Part shown: in pieces, positions 1 through 5,402 of the stretch | How the letters are laid out: the number at the start of each line of letters is the position of its first letter | Position numbering within the stretch: position 1 is the first letter of the stretch | Assembly: GCA_002787855.1 (NCBI GenBank) | Contig: PCVB01000002.1 | Span: 246-7,500 of the forward strand | DNA length: 7,255 nucleotides | Reading direction: 5' to 3' | Origin: Candidatus Zambryskibacteria bacterium CG11_big_fil_rev_8_21_14_0_20_42_18 | GTDB taxonomy: Bacteria > Patescibacteriota > Minisyncoccia > Phycocordibacterales > Zambryskibacteraceae | Made by a program: the position numbers and the translations under genes | The notes under the pieces: generated by a model | The model's database searches: none | Seen by the model: the letters and a program-made list of their open reading frames with translations, nothing else | Told to the model about the DNA's origin: nothing

Positions 1-1110
1 GGTAACTTCATATATGGGGGTGATAATTGATATCGCGATAAAGCCGACCATGATACCCACGCCTATCATCAGTACCGGCTCGATGATAGACGAGAGCCGT
101 TTGGTCTGCTCATCAAGCTCTGATTCATGTATTTCTCCTAGATAGATGAGAGTATCCGATAGACTTCCAGTTTTCTCTCCCACCGCAATCATATTGGAGA
201 GCATTCCGGGGAAAAGTTTTGGATGCTTCTCGAAGAACGAAGAGATTTTTGTCCCCATCGTTATAACAGCGGCCAGTTTCTCAAGTCTATCGCGATAGAC
301 AAGGTTAGTGGTTGTCTCTGCTGTAACCTCTATAGCCTCTACTACGTGCACCTGACTCTTAAAGAGGGTGCCGGCGATGCGACAAATATTGGTCAAGTGG
401 TAATGCTGGAGCATGGGGCCAATCACAGGTAATTTCAAAGAGAAGCCGTGCATGGCGTATTTAAATGGTTTAAGGCGCATGAGGAAAATAAAGATGATTA
501 CCAATAAAGCCAATCCCACAAGCAAGAAGAGCCAGTGGTTAATCAAGATATTGCTGATAAACAAAAGAATCTTGGTACTCAATGGTAGAGTAACATTTAA
601 ACTCTGAAAGATTGGCAGAAGTTTAGGGAAAAGGAATACCGTCATAAGAGCGCTGATACCTAAAGCAGCTACAATAATGACAAGAGGGTAGACAAGGGCG
701 CCGATTAATTTCTGTTGCAGTTGTCGCTTCTTCTCCATCTCGTCGGCTAGATACTTGAGATTTTTTGAAAGGGTTCCCGCCGTTTCTCCCACTCTAATAA
801 TATTGATAGTAAATTGGCCAAAAACTTTCGAAAACTTCTTCATACTCTTGTGAAGAAATTGCCCGTTGGCAATGTCGTGACGAATCTGCCCAAACATTCT
901 TTTGTTGGCGGCAGAAGACATTTGGTCCTCAAGCATGGCAATCGCTTCAAAAAGCCTGACCCCACCTTTCACGAGAAGGGAGAGACGTTTGAGGAAAACT
1001 GCCTGCTCCTTGACCGACATACTTGGACGAAAAAGGGAGAACTTTAAGTCCTTTAAATTTTTCTTTGTAAGCTTGGAAGTAAGCTTAGAAATATTTGAAG
1101 ATTTATTCAT
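1..1110 (-). CDS. pilC: PilC/GspF-type inner-membrane platform protein of a type IV pilus or type II secretion-like system, 3' end cut by window edge
   Basis: The reading frame is open from an ATG at 1110 to base 1, giving 370 residues without a stop. Family proteins sit in the inner membrane, bind the assembly ATPase and help drive pilin addition. Two type II secretion F domains are visible, at about residues 35-158 and 238-360. Each carries the family's glycine motif (VGETAGTL at 107-114, VGEKTGSL at 310-317). Hydrophobic segments lie at about 139-161, 189-212 and 344-364. The last visible residues, ITPIYEVT, match the usual C-terminal end of PilC, so probably only about ten residues are missing. 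The N-terminus is basic and soluble. The gene starts 16 bases after the pilB stop and is presumably co-transcribed with it. No Shine-Dalgarno site is seen. GspF is the alternative name; no prepilin or retraction ATPase is visible to settle which system this is. Confidence 0.93.
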   Translation of the reverse strand, partial: MNKSSNISKLTSKLTKKNLKDLKFSLFRPSMSVKEQAVFLKRLSLLVKGGVRLFEAIAMLEDQMSSAANKRMFGQIRHDIANGQFLHKSMKKFSKVFGQFTINIIRVGETAGTLSKNLKYLADEMEKKRQLQQKLIGALVYPLVIIVAALGISALMTVFLFPKLLPIFQSLNVTLPLSTKILLFISNILINHWLFLLVGLALLVIIFIFLMRLKPFKYAMHGFSLKLPVIGPMLQHYHLTNICRIAGTLFKSQVHVVEAIEVTAETTTNLVYRDRLEKLAAVITMGTKISSFFEKHPKLFPGMLSNMIAVGEKTGSLSDTLIYLGEIHESELDEQTKRLSSIIEPVLMIGVGIMVGFIAISIITPIYEVT

Positions 1111-1126
1111 AGTTCGATTGTGCTCA

Positions 1127-2341
1127 CTACTCGTGTATTACTCTCAAAACTTCTTCGAGTGTGGTGAATCCTTGTGTCGCTTTTTTGAATCCGTCTTCAA
1201 CCATCGTAGTCATCCCTTTTTCTATGGCCATCTTTTTTATATTTGATGCGGAACATTTTTCTAGCATTGCTTGTCGGATTGCTTCATCTACCACCATCAC
1301 TTCGTATATGCCCATTCTACCTCGATAACCACTTCCTAGACACTCCTCACACCCCGCACCTTTAGACATAGAATCTGGAATATTGCCCACAGAGACACCA
1401 CCGAGATCAGCCAGACTTTTCTTCTCTGCATCGGTGAGAACCTTGACTGTCTTACAGTGGTTACAAATCTTTCTCACCAAACGTTGACCGATAACGATGT
1501 TGACCGTAGTAGTAATGAGATACGGCTCTAAACCTAGGTCTAGCAAACGGGGCAGGGTAGTGGCGGCGTCGTTAGTATGAAGAGTAGAGAGCATCAGGTG
1601 TCCGGTTAGTGCAGTGTTAACGGCAAGATTTGCTGTCTCGGAGTCACGAATCTCTCCCACCATAATGATGTCAGGGTCTTGTCTCAAGACAGAACGAAGG
1701 CCGTTGGCAAAGGTCAGGCCCATGAGGGGATTAGCTTGAATCTGGTTTATACCCTCGATGGCATACTCAATAGGGTCTTCGATAGTAACGATGGAAATTT
1801 CTCTAGTATTTAAAGTTTTCAGTATTGTATAGAGTGTCGTAGTTTTCCCAGAACCTGTTGGACCGGTGGCAAGGATCATGCCGTAGGGACTGCGAATGGC
1901 GTTTTCAATCTTCTTCCTATCTCTCTCACTTAGACCAAGAGCTTCGAGAGAAAGCTTTTCTGCCTGTTCGGCGAGAAGGCGGAGAACAATATTTTCTCCA
2001 AAATAAACTGGCACTATGGAAACACGGATATCAATGGGGCTCTTGTCATCGAGAACGATTCTGAAACGACCATCCTGCGGATTTTGATGTTCATCGGTGC
2101 GAAGACCAGCAATAACTTTTATCCTCGCCACTATCTCTGATTGAATCTCTTTAGGGAAAACATAAGCGTCTTGGAGCACACCATCAATGCGCATACGTAT
2201 CTGTACATCCTTTTCGCGAGGGTCTATGTGGATATCTGAAGCACGTAGACCATGCGCTTCTGCAATTAGCGCGTCCACTAAAGCAATGATAGAGATATTG
2301 CCTGTCTCGGCTAATTCCTTTTTGACCTTGCTTTCCTTCAT
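1127..2341 (-). CDS. pilB: PilB/GspE-type pilus assembly ATPase, short form
   Basis: Encodes 404 residues from the ATG at 2341. Family members are cytoplasmic hexameric ATPases that power pilin polymerisation through the PilC platform. Visible motifs: LRASDIHIDP (32-41), Walker A GPTGSGKT (160-167), Asp box TIEDPIEY (186-193), Walker B region DPDIIMVGEIRD (222-233), His box with H248 and H255, and a four-cysteine zinc site C293/C296 and C331/C334. The catalytic core is therefore complete. The protein lacks the N-terminal MshEN-type domain of about 150 residues that most PilB proteins carry. A longer frame opens at a TTG at 2383, but that TTG is the -35 box of a good promoter, so the ATG at 2341 is preferred. 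The gene ends TAG followed by an in-frame TGA. No retraction-type (PilT) features are seen, and the zinc site and PilC neighbour favour an assembly ATPase. Confidence 0.93.
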   Translation of the reverse strand: MKESKVKKELAETGNISIIALVDALIAEAHGLRASDIHIDPREKDVQIRMRIDGVLQDAYVFPKEIQSEIVARIKVIAGLRTDEHQNPQDGRFRIVLDDKSPIDIRVSIVPVYFGENIVLRLLAEQAEKLSLEALGLSERDRKKIENAIRSPYGMILATGPTGSGKTTTLYTILKTLNTREISIVTIEDPIEYAIEGINQIQANPLMGLTFANGLRSVLRQDPDIIMVGEIRDSETANLAVNTALTGHLMLSTLHTNDAATTLPRLLDLGLEPYLITTTVNIVIGQRLVRKICNHCKTVKVLTDAEKKSLADLGGVSVGNIPDSMSKGAGCEECLGSGYRGRMGIYEVMVVDEAIRQAMLEKCSASNIKKMAIEKGMTTMVEDGFKKATQGFTTLEEVLRVIHE

Positions 2342-2354
2342 AAAATATTGCGCT

Positions 2355-2383
2355 ACTATATCACAAAATATGCTTATAGACAA
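2355..2383 (-). promoter_or_regulatory. Promoter for pilB-pilC with extended -10
   Basis: On the minus strand TTGTCT (2383-2378) and TATAGT (2360-2355) are separated by 17 bases. The -10 is preceded by TGA, giving an extended -10. Matches to the consensus are 4/6 and 5/6. Transcription would start near 2348, leaving only about 6 bases before the pilB ATG at 2341. No Shine-Dalgarno site fits in that space. Predicted by eye from hexamers and spacing. Confidence 0.6.
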
Positions 2384-2391
2384 GTTGTCCC

Positions 2392-2420
2392 TTTACTTTA
2401 TTGGTGATATCGACTATAAT
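2392..2420 (+). promoter_or_regulatory. Promoter for the RRM protein gene
   Basis: TTTACT (2392-2397, 4/6) and a perfect TATAAT (2415-2420) are separated by 17 bases. The predicted start is near 2427, about 105 bases ahead of the RRM gene. The promoter is divergent from the pilB promoter, with the two core elements only 8 bases apart, so RNA polymerase or a regulator bound at one could affect the other. No operator palindrome was recognised. Confidence 0.6.
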
Positions 2421-2426
2421 ACAGAC

Positions 2427-2531
2427 ATGTAAGGTTCTCGTTGAGAGGTTACTTTAGGTCAATCCGAAAGAGAGCGCGAAATGAGATTGGTCCGACACTT
2501 ACATAGTTAAAATAATGTCGGCACAAATAAA
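2427..2531 (+). promoter_or_regulatory. Long 5' leader of the RRM gene with possible tandem hairpins
   Basis: This is the stretch between the predicted transcription start and the RRM ATG. Three consecutive pairings can be drawn by eye. The first joins AAGGT-TCTC (2431-2439) to GAGA (2443-2446) and ACTTT (2451-2455), with a GGTT bulge. The second joins GGTCAATC (2457-2464) to GATTGGTC (2485-2492) and includes two G-U pairs. The third joins CCGACA (2492-2497) to TGTCGG (2516-2521) and ends 10 bases before the start codon. The leader begins with ATGTAA (2427-2432) and contains a nine-codon ORF (2481-2510). It does not match a riboswitch class I recognise. Cyanobacterial RRM genes are known for cold-responsive leaders; a similar role here is only an inference. 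Confidence 0.4.
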
Positions 2532-2810
2532 ATGGCAACAAAGCTATACGTCGGGGGAATTCCTTATTCCACGACAGAGGCTGCTTTAAGCGACTTGTTC
2601 GCAAAGGCAGGAGCTGTCACCTCTGCGTCAATTATTATTGATCGCATGACCGGCAGAAGCAAAGGTTTCGGATTCGTCGAGATGACAAATGACGATGAAG
2701 CTCAAAAGGCTATAGAGATGTATAACGGACAAGACTTCGAAGGAAGAAAGTTGACTGTTAACGTCGCTCGCCCACTTGAACCTCGCAACAACGATCGTAG
2801 ACCTATGTAA
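2532..2810 (+). CDS. Single-RRM RNA-binding protein
   Basis: Encodes 92 residues, nearly all of it one RNA recognition motif. RNP2 is LYVGGI (5-10) and RNP1 is KGFGFVEM (44-51), with the aromatic residues Y6, F46 and F48 that stack on RNA bases in this family. The C-terminal tail (about 83-92) is short and basic and lacks the glycine-rich extension of many cyanobacterial Rbp proteins. The protein is expected to bind single-stranded RNA in the cytoplasm; its targets cannot be read from sequence. Bacterial relatives are often linked to cold response or RNA stability. The gene stands alone, with its own promoter and long leader before it and a terminator directly after it. No Shine-Dalgarno site precedes the ATG, which gives the natural RRM beginning (MATKLYVGGI). 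Confidence 0.93.
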   Translation: MATKLYVGGIPYSTTEAALSDLFAKAGAVTSASIIIDRMTGRSKGFGFVEMTNDDEAQKAIEMYNGQDFEGRKLTVNVARPLEPRNNDRRPM

Positions 2811-2831
2811 TTTCTCCGCTTCGGCGGGAAA
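2811..2831 (+). other. UUCG-capped hairpin directly after the RRM gene
   Basis: TTTC-T-CCGC (2811-2819, one bulged T) pairs with GCGGGAAA (2824-2831) around a TTCG tetraloop (2820-2823). It begins at the first base after the stop codon. No T-run follows, so by itself it is not a typical terminator; it may protect the mRNA 3' end or assist the next hairpin. Its last three bases are shared with the next stem, so the two cannot both pair fully. Confidence 0.6.
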
Positions 2832-2872
2832 GTAAACAAAAACCCCACTTCGGTGGGGTTTTTGTTTACTTT
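2829..2872 (+). terminator. Strong intrinsic terminator, 20-bp perfect stem with TTCG loop
   Basis: The arms 2829-2848 and 2853-2872 are exact reverse complements around TTCG (2849-2852). The GC core CCCCAC/GTGGGG is followed by TTTTTG, and A-runs on the left arm mirror the T-runs, so the element could terminate on both strands. It ends the RRM transcript. The right arm also carries the likely -35 box of the next promoter. Confidence 0.92.
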
Positions 2873-2894
2873 GAATTAGTTGAAGAGTTATACT
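2865..2894 (+). promoter_or_regulatory. Promoter for the DUF192 gene, predicted leaderless
   Basis: TTTACT (2865-2870), the same -35 hexamer as in the RRM promoter, lies in the terminator's right arm. TATACT (2889-2894, 5/6) follows after 18 bases. The ATG at 2901 is 6 bases beyond the -10, which places the likely transcription start on or next to the start codon. Confidence 0.55.
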
Positions 2895-2900
2895 AAAAGT

Positions 2901-3341
2901 ATGAAAGATTTTTTCTTCCTCGTTATAGGACTCGCCATTATTTTAGGCTCAATTTTTCTCTTTTTAAAACAAAACTCAACTGAATTAAATGAAACTCGTC
3001 CAATAAAAATAAATGACGCTACTATTACAGTAGAGGTAGTTGATACAGATGAGACACGCCGACTCGGACTTTCTGGAAGAACTGAATTAAAAGAGGGGAC
3101 TGGTATGCTTTTCATCTTTGACAGACCGGCTATATACGCATTTTGGATGAAGGATATGCGTTTCCCCATAGACATTATCTGGATAGATCAAAATTTCGTA
3201 GTGGTAGATATAGATAAAGAGGTTTCTCCAGACACTTTCCCACAAAGTTTCTCACCGGAACAAGCCGTGCAATATGTTTTGGAACTCCCAGCTGGATCTG
3301 CCGATAAATATCGTATTGACCTAGGTGCTGTGTTACAATAA
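2901..3341 (+). CDS. DUF192 (UPF0127) family protein with N-terminal membrane anchor
   Basis: Encodes 146 residues. A hydrophobic helix at about 4-23 after MKD looks like an uncleaved signal anchor, placing the rest outside the membrane. The DUF192 domain covers about 38-144. Recognisable family motifs are RLGLSGR (54-60), GMLFIF (68-73), FWMKDMRFPIDIIWID (81-96) and YVLELPAG (125-132). The biochemical role of the family is not established. A TTG at 2880 is in frame upstream, but the promoter -10 lies between it and the ATG at 2901, so the ATG is chosen; it also places the membrane helix in the usual position. The gene is separated from gap by only 4 bases and may be transcribed with it, although gap also has a possible promoter of its own. 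Confidence 0.9.
   Translation: MKDFFFLVIGLAIILGSIFLFLKQNSTELNETRPIKINDATITVEVVDTDETRRLGLSGRTELKEGTGMLFIFDRPAIYAFWMKDMRFPIDIIWIDQNFVVVDIDKEVSPDTFPQSFSPEQAVQYVLELPAGSADKYRIDLGAVLQ
3331..3339 (+). promoter_or_regulatory. Possible extended -10 promoter for gap inside the DUF192 gene end
   Basis: TGT followed by TACAAT (3334-3339) forms an extended -10 with 5/6 match to TATAAT. It ends 6 bases before the gap ATG at 3346, the same distance as for the DUF192 gene. No good -35 is present 17 bases upstream (TCGTAT), so this rests on the -10 alone. Confidence 0.4.
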
Positions 3342-3345
3342 TTTT

Positions 3346-4371
3346 ATGAAAATTAAAATAGCCATCAATGGAGCGGGGAGAATTGGTAGAGCTTTCTACA
3401 AACTAGCTCGCGAACGAGAAGAAGTTGAAGTTGTAGCTATAAACGACCTCGGCAATATTGAGAATATCGCCTATCTTTTAAAATTTGATACCGTCTATGG
3501 AAAAAGTGGTCTGGAGATAGAAGTCAAAGATGGCGATCTCGTTGTCAATGGTGAGAAAATAAAATTCCTTTCGGAAAAGGACCCAGCTAAATTGCCATGG
3601 AAAGATCTTGGAGTGGACGTGGTTATAGAATCTACAGGATTTTTCACAACTTACGCCGGTTCGAAAGCGCACTTGGATGCGGGAGCCAAAAGAGTGGTGG
3701 TCACCGCGCCAATGAAAGATGACCCTATAGAAGGTATCGAAGGAAGCACTGTCCTCATGGGGGTTAACGAGGAAAAACTTTCTACCTGTCTTATTAGCTC
3801 TAACGCTTCTTGTACTACTAATGCCGGTAGCCCTCTTATTGCCATCCTTGACGAAACTATCGGTATAGAGAAAGCTGTTTTAAATACTGTACACGGGTAC
3901 ACCGCCTCGCAGTCACTAGTTGACGGCCCCTCAAAAAAAGATTTTCGTGAGGGTCGATCTGCGGCACAAAATATCGTACCTTCTTCCACTGGCGCGGCCA
4001 TCGCTGTCACTAAAGCATTTACTAAATTGGAAGGTCTTTTCGATGGGATTGCGGTGCGGGTGCCGGTAGTGGCAGGGTCTCTCGTCGACGTCACCTTTAT
4101 AGCAAAAAGGGAAACCACCGTCGAAGAAGTCAATAACATTTTGAAAAAAGCGGCAGGAGAGAAAAGGTGGGAGGGGGTCTTCACCGTTACAGAAGAGAAG
4201 TTGGTTTCTTCGGATATCGTGGGGAGTCTCTACGGGTCTATCGCCGATCTTAATTTCACCCGCGTGGTGAGCGGTAATTTAGTTAAGGTTATGTCTTGGT
4301 ATGACAATGAATTAGGCTACAGTAACACTCTCTTAAACCACGTTATCAAATTGGGAAAATATATAAAATAA
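3346..4371 (+). CDS. gap: Glyceraldehyde-3-phosphate dehydrogenase, type I
   Basis: Encodes 341 residues, the usual length. Converts glyceraldehyde-3-phosphate, NAD and phosphate to 1,3-bisphosphoglycerate in lower glycolysis. The Rossmann motif INGAGRIGR (7-15) opens the NAD domain; D34 and P195 are the residues usually linked to NAD rather than NADP preference. Catalytic C156 lies in SNASCTTN (152-159), the catalytic histidine is H183, and phosphate contacts include T215-G216 and R238. Three departures from the usual family pattern stand out: Ala for the second cysteine after CTTN (A160), Leu for Trp in the C-terminal NEWGY motif (L323), and GAG for GFG in the nucleotide motif. A GTG at 3325 would extend the frame, but the ATG at 3346 gives the canonical N-terminus MKIKIAING. 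The gene opens the sugar-phosphate operon, with one base between its stop and the rpiB ATG. Confidence 0.97.
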   Translation: MKIKIAINGAGRIGRAFYKLAREREEVEVVAINDLGNIENIAYLLKFDTVYGKSGLEIEVKDGDLVVNGEKIKFLSEKDPAKLPWKDLGVDVVIESTGFFTTYAGSKAHLDAGAKRVVVTAPMKDDPIEGIEGSTVLMGVNEEKLSTCLISSNASCTTNAGSPLIAILDETIGIEKAVLNTVHGYTASQSLVDGPSKKDFREGRSAAQNIVPSSTGAAIAVTKAFTKLEGLFDGIAVRVPVVAGSLVDVTFIAKRETTVEEVNNILKKAAGEKRWEGVFTVTEEKLVSSDIVGSLYGSIADLNFTRVVSGNLVKVMSWYDNELGYSNTLLNHVIKLGKYIK

Positions 4372-4372
4372 G

Positions 4373-4849
4373 ATGAAAATATATGTGGGTTCAGATCACG
4401 CCGGTTTTGGATTGAAGGAGAAATTGATTATTTATCTCCAAGAGCTTAGCTATGAAGTAGAAGATAAAGGAGCGTTTGAATATAATGAGGAAGACGACTA
4501 TCCGGACTTCATTATCCCTGTCGCCAGAGAAGTTTCCAGACGCCCCAATGAGGTAAAGGCGATTATTTTTGGTGGTTCAGGTCAAGGAGAAGCTATGGCG
4601 GCCAATAAATTTAGTGGGGTGCGAGCGGCAGTTTATTATGGACAAGGACAATGTATTGTCGAAGAGGAAAATGAATCCGTCATCAAACTCTCAAGAGAAC
4701 ATAATGACGCCAATATCCTCTCGCTTGGAGCGCGCTTCATCACTGAAGAAGAGATGAAAGAGGTTGTAAAAGAATGGCTCGATACTAAATTTGTAGGTAA
4801 CGAACGTCATCAAAGAAGATTAGACAAAATGTCCCGCATTCATGAATAA
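4373..4849 (+). CDS. rpiB: Ribose-5-phosphate isomerase B (RpiB/LacA family)
   Basis: Encodes 158 residues, within the family range. Interconverts ribulose-5-phosphate and ribose-5-phosphate. SDHAG (7-11) supplies D8 and H9. The phosphate/active-site loop reads GGSGQGEAMAANK (67-79). REHNDAN (108-114) and the tail HQRR (146-149) are typical. The catalytic cysteine of the E. coli type is replaced by glycine, and E73 stands where Mycobacterium tuberculosis RpiB uses a glutamate base, so this is the Glu-type enzyme. A short insertion rich in acidic residues (about 93-103) precedes the REHND motif. Reading begins one base after gap ends, and the gene overlaps rpe by 8 bases (ATGAATAA), consistent with coupled translation. 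A LacA-type sugar isomerase is a less likely alternative given the neighbours. Confidence 0.94.
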   Translation: MKIYVGSDHAGFGLKEKLIIYLQELSYEVEDKGAFEYNEEDDYPDFIIPVAREVSRRPNEVKAIIFGGSGQGEAMAANKFSGVRAAVYYGQGQCIVEEENESVIKLSREHNDANILSLGARFITEEEMKEVVKEWLDTKFVGNERHQRRLDKMSRIHE

Positions 4850-5402
4850 AATTATTCCAGCCATACTTCCTACTAGCATCCCTGATTTAGACTCTAAACT
4901 CGCCCAATTACCAGAAGAAATAAAGCTCATGCACCTTGATGTCTTGGAAGAAGATATTTGGTCGGAGAATATTCACATTAATTTTGAAGTTCATCTAATG
5001 GTTAAGAGGCCCGACGATATTATAGAGCGTTGGGTAGAGAGGGGCGCGAAAAGAATTATAGTCCACAAACTTTCTGAAAAAATTAGAAGTTCAAGAAGTA
5101 AGACTAAAATAGGTTTAGCGGTAGAACTTCAGGCTCCTCTTGAGGAAGTCTACCCTTTGGTCTCCGAGGTCGATTTTATACATCTTATGTCTATTGCCGA
5201 GATAGGGGCACAAGGCCATCCGCTAGATGAGAAAATTTTTGATAGAATAAAGAGTGTAAGGAATAAATTTCCACAATTAGAAATAAGTGTTGATGGGGGA
5301 GTGAAGGCAGAAAATTGGGAAAAACTAAAAAGTTCAGGGGCGACAAGATTTGTAGTTGGTTCAGGCTTTAATATTTTATGGAAATCACTGACGAAAAATT
5401 AA
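4842..5402 (+). CDS. rpe: Ribulose-phosphate 3-epimerase, short divergent form
   Basis: Encodes 186 residues, about 30 shorter than typical Rpe. Interconverts ribulose-5-phosphate and xylulose-5-phosphate on a TIM barrel with a bound metal. The expected metal ligands and catalytic acids are visible: H31 and D33 in MHLDV, H51 in EVHLM, and D151 in SVDGGV. The second phosphate-binding region VVGSGF (171-176) is kept. The loop that normally reads NPGFGGQ is changed to EIGAQGHPL (120-128), and the residues after MHLDV lack the usual MDG. The N-terminus IIPAILPTS corresponds to the family's IAPSILSAD. The gene overlaps rpiB by 8 bases and the next gene by 25 bases. The neighbours support the assignment strongly; another ribulose-phosphate-binding barrel activity remains possible. 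Confidence 0.85.
   Translation: MNKIIPAILPTSIPDLDSKLAQLPEEIKLMHLDVLEEDIWSENIHINFEVHLMVKRPDDIIERWVERGAKRIIVHKLSEKIRSSRSKTKIGLAVELQAPLEEVYPLVSEVDFIHLMSIAEIGAQGHPLDEKIFDRIKSVRNKFPQLEISVDGGVKAENWEKLKSSGATRFVVGSGFNILWKSLTKN

Noticed and set aside
902..1246. 114-codon plus-strand frame across the pilC-pilB junction
   Set aside because: It is antisense to two clear pilus genes and reads as low-complexity shadow coding with no family motif.
2403..2430. Second minus-strand promoter for pilB (TATAGT at 2418-2413)
   Set aside because: It is largely the complement of the plus-strand TATAAT, and no acceptable -35 lies 16-18 bases upstream.
2187..2432. 81-codon plus-strand frame ending at the ATGTAA site
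   Set aside because: Antisense to the pilB 5' end and running through both promoters; only its final Met-stop is of interest.
2486..2516. Second plus-strand promoter close to the RRM start
   Set aside because: TTGGTC with TAAAAT or AATAAT gives spacers of 15 or 18 and poor hexamer matches; the upstream TTTACT-N17-TATAAT is much better.
3651..4184. 177-codon open frame antisense to gap
   Set aside because: It lies wholly opposite a well-conserved gene, has no recognisable motif, and is explained by the codon bias of the sense strand.
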